DNA of 6,191 nt from an uncultured Flavobacteriia bacterium (lineage in GTDB: Bacteria > Bacteroidota > Bacteroidia > Flavobacteriales_D > Crocinitomicaceae). Position numbers and translations under genes: made by a program. The notes under the pieces are model-generated. The model was not told the origin of the DNA, did not search any database, and saw only the letters and a list, made by a program, of their open reading frames with translations. Location: the NCBI GenBank assembly GCA_903930085.1, contig CAIYXD010000613.1, forward strand, positions 1-6,191, read 5' to 3'. Of this stretch, positions 5,396 to 6,191 are shown in pieces. Every line of letters begins with the position of its first letter. Positions within the stretch are counted from its first letter, which is position 1.

Positions 5396-5422
5396 AAAGA
5401 AATAGTTTAAATCCCACACTTT

Positions 5423-5467
5423 AGCAGGTACCTAATTTCATCCATATTAAGCAATTTCGTACCTACC
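5423..5467 (+). promoter_or_regulatory. Candidate operator in front of the HTH regulator
   Basis: GTACCTA occurs at 5428-5434 and again at 5459-5465, 31 bp apart (about three helical turns). Each copy is flanked by AATTTC on the inner side (5434-5439 and 5453-5458). AGGTAC (5426-5431) and GTACCT (5459-5464) also form an inverted repeat. The second copy ends 2 bp before the ATG at 5468. This would suit autoregulation by the Xre-type protein encoded next. No protein-DNA evidence is available. Confidence 0.45.
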
Positions 5468-5707
5468 ATGGAAAATTTGGAAGAAAAGAAATTACGGGAA
5501 TTAGGAGAACGGCTTCGATATTACAGAAAACTCAAGGGGTATACCAATTATGAGCATTTAGCTTATGATTTAGGTGTTTCTAGATCCCAATATGGGAAAT
5601 ATGAAAATGGTGGAAATATCAAATTCTCTACACTTTGTAAAATTCTAGATCATTTAGATGTCTCGTTGGCAGAATTTTTCAAAGATGGATTTCAATCAAA
5701 TCAATAA
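5468..5707 (+). CDS. Xre-family HTH transcriptional regulator beside dptF
   Basis: The protein has 79 residues and is almost entirely one HTH_3/Xre domain (about 9-71). A basic first helix (LGERLRYYRKLKG, 12-24) is followed by the HTH (YEHLAYDLGVSRSQYGKYENG, two pieces around residues 28-48, with SRSQYGKYE as the recognition helix) and the closing helices TLCKILDHLDVSLAEFF. Such small phage-repressor-like proteins bind short DNA dyads as dimers. The gene lies 22 bp upstream of dptF on the same strand, so it very likely controls, and is co-transcribed with, the Dpt restriction genes. Control of restriction relative to modification is the expected role. The candidate repeats at 5423-5467 sit directly before its start, which suggests autoregulation. 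Confidence 0.9.
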   Translation: MENLEEKKLRELGERLRYYRKLKGYTNYEHLAYDLGVSRSQYGKYENGGNIKFSTLCKILDHLDVSLAEFFKDGFQSNQ

Positions 5708-5729
5708 TTTTTTAATCGATATATAAATA

Positions 5730-6191
5730 ATGACTGTTATTCATCCGTTAATCAACGAACTACAAAAACTAAGAGAATCATCAAAATATGCTGTGGCTCA
5801 TGGTTCTCACAATAATTTGGATGACTTTAAAAAGTACCTTCACATTGAACGAGACGTTGAGGCAGTTTTAAAGAATACTCTAATCAATTGCTCAAAAAAT
5901 AATAAAGCCCAATTACTATTAGTTTGTGGAAATGTTGGAGATGGTAAATCACATATACTATCTCATCTTTATACAGAATTGTATTCGGAAATATCTCAAT
6001 TTAAAATTCATAATGACGCTACCGAATCTCATAATCCAAATGAATCTTCCAATGATACTTTATACAAATTATTAGATGGCTTTAAGGACGAAAACATAAA
6101 TAATTCTACTGATAAAATCATTCTAGCGATCAATCTCGGGACCTTGAGCAAATTTCTTGAAATCTTTAAAACCGAGTTTAGTCAGTTGTCA
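5730..6191 (+). CDS. dptF: DptF, phosphorothioation-dependent restriction protein, N-terminal fragment
   Basis: The first 154 codons run off the right edge. The peptide has LRESSKYAVAHGS (14-26), DDFKKYLHIERDVE (31-44), a Walker A P-loop GNVGDGKS (67-74), IHNDATES (93-100) and a hydrophobic strand IILAINLG (130-137). This order and these motifs match DptF (DndF), which with DptG and DptH forms the restriction arm that attacks DNA lacking phosphorothioate (sulfur) backbone modification made by DndABCDE. DptF is expected to be an ATP-binding component; the rest of its NTPase domain is beyond the window. Full-length proteins of the family are several hundred residues. The start ATG follows an A-rich leader. 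The dptG, dptH and dnd genes should be downstream, and the Xre gene just upstream is probably their regulator. Confidence 0.9.
   Translation, partial: MTVIHPLINELQKLRESSKYAVAHGSHNNLDDFKKYLHIERDVEAVLKNTLINCSKNNKAQLLLVCGNVGDGKSHILSHLYTELYSEISQFKIHNDATESHNPNESSNDTLYKLLDGFKDENINNSTDKIILAINLGTLSKFLEIFKTEFSQLS

Larger units (their letters stand above)
4640..5396 (+). ncRNA. Candidate large structured non-coding RNA or non-coding mobile remnant (about 750 nt)
   Basis: No credible protein gene lies here. The plus strand is purine-rich and packed with short inverted repeats. Outer and inner stems share 4673-4695: GCAAC/GTTGC around GTAG/CTAC. Others are TGTAG/CTACA (4833-4845); AGTGT/ACACT enclosing ATGCTG/CAGCAT (4892-4941); AGTGC-G-GTTTG paired with CAAAC-G-GCACT (4981-5017); GCCTG/CAGGC (5053-5071); TTTGGC/GCCGAA with one wobble (5142-5161); CTGCG/CGCAG (5196-5213); and the long stem at 5284-5345. 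Loops are rich in GGA and GAA, as in folded RNAs. A possible terminator follows at 5371-5395. AGTGTGGGA (4702-4710) is also complementary to TCCCACACT (5412-5420), which could close the whole domain or be terminal repeats of an element. Composition shifts sharply from AT-rich at about 4640. I do not recognise a known RNA family, and no experimental data are available. The exact ends are uncertain. Confidence 0.45.

Noticed and set aside
5234..5419. Minus-strand 61-codon frame
   Set aside because: It runs through the long hairpin and the terminator-like site; no family resemblance.
4649..5420. Group II intron in the non-coding block, suggested by a GTGCG-like start near 4649
   Set aside because: No domain V hairpin with its AGC/GAAA features and no reverse-transcriptase gene could be found.
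4640..5420. CRISPR array, rRNA, tmRNA or RNase P RNA in the non-coding block
   Set aside because: There are no regularly spaced direct repeats and none of the conserved sequence cores of those RNAs was seen.

Overview
The window looks like an accessory (genomic island) segment from a Bacteroidota genome, most likely Flavobacteriia or a relative. The evidence is a set of protein families typical of that phylum (a CusA/CzcA N-terminus with a His-rich partner ending in IWQPP, a fused MerTP, a GDCCVxC protein, and a 'MARQTG' orphan family), AT-rich intergenic DNA, A-rich leaders without clear Shine-Dalgarno sequences, and one Bacteroidota-like promoter. No taxonomic marker gene is present, so the assignment is inferred.

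Layout. Positions 1-602 (minus strand) hold the first 34 codons of a heavy-metal RND efflux pump and, upstream of it, a small His-rich exported protein. The gap between them contains two hairpins. After a 337-bp divergent spacer, 940-2661 (plus strand) is a tight five-gene operon of proteins without known function: a 249-residue protein, a two-helix membrane protein, two tandem paralogous small acidic proteins, and a small protein with a C-terminal membrane helix. It ends in a strong intrinsic terminator at 2761-2788. A doubtful 70-codon minus-strand ORF and a gene-poor stretch follow (2790-3302).

Positions 3303-4484 (minus strand) are a compact mercury/metal module read in the order ArsR-type repressor, MerTP fusion, GDCCVxC Cys-rich protein. 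The first two overlap by 4 nt and the last two are 1 nt apart. No mercuric reductase is in view. Positions 4640-5396 lack credible genes but are purine-rich and full of hairpins, including a long imperfect stem around a perfect 18-bp palindrome, followed by a possible terminator. This looks like a large structured RNA or a non-coding mobile remnant. The right edge (5468-6191, plus strand) carries an Xre-type HTH regulator followed after 22 bp by the first 154 codons of DptF, the ATPase-like component of phosphorothioation-dependent (Dnd/Dpt) restriction.

The parts therefore appear to be: metal efflux, an orphan membrane-linked operon, metal import/regulation, a non-coding structured block, and the start of an anti-phage restriction island. 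The most interesting unexplained items are the five-gene operon and the structured non-coding block.
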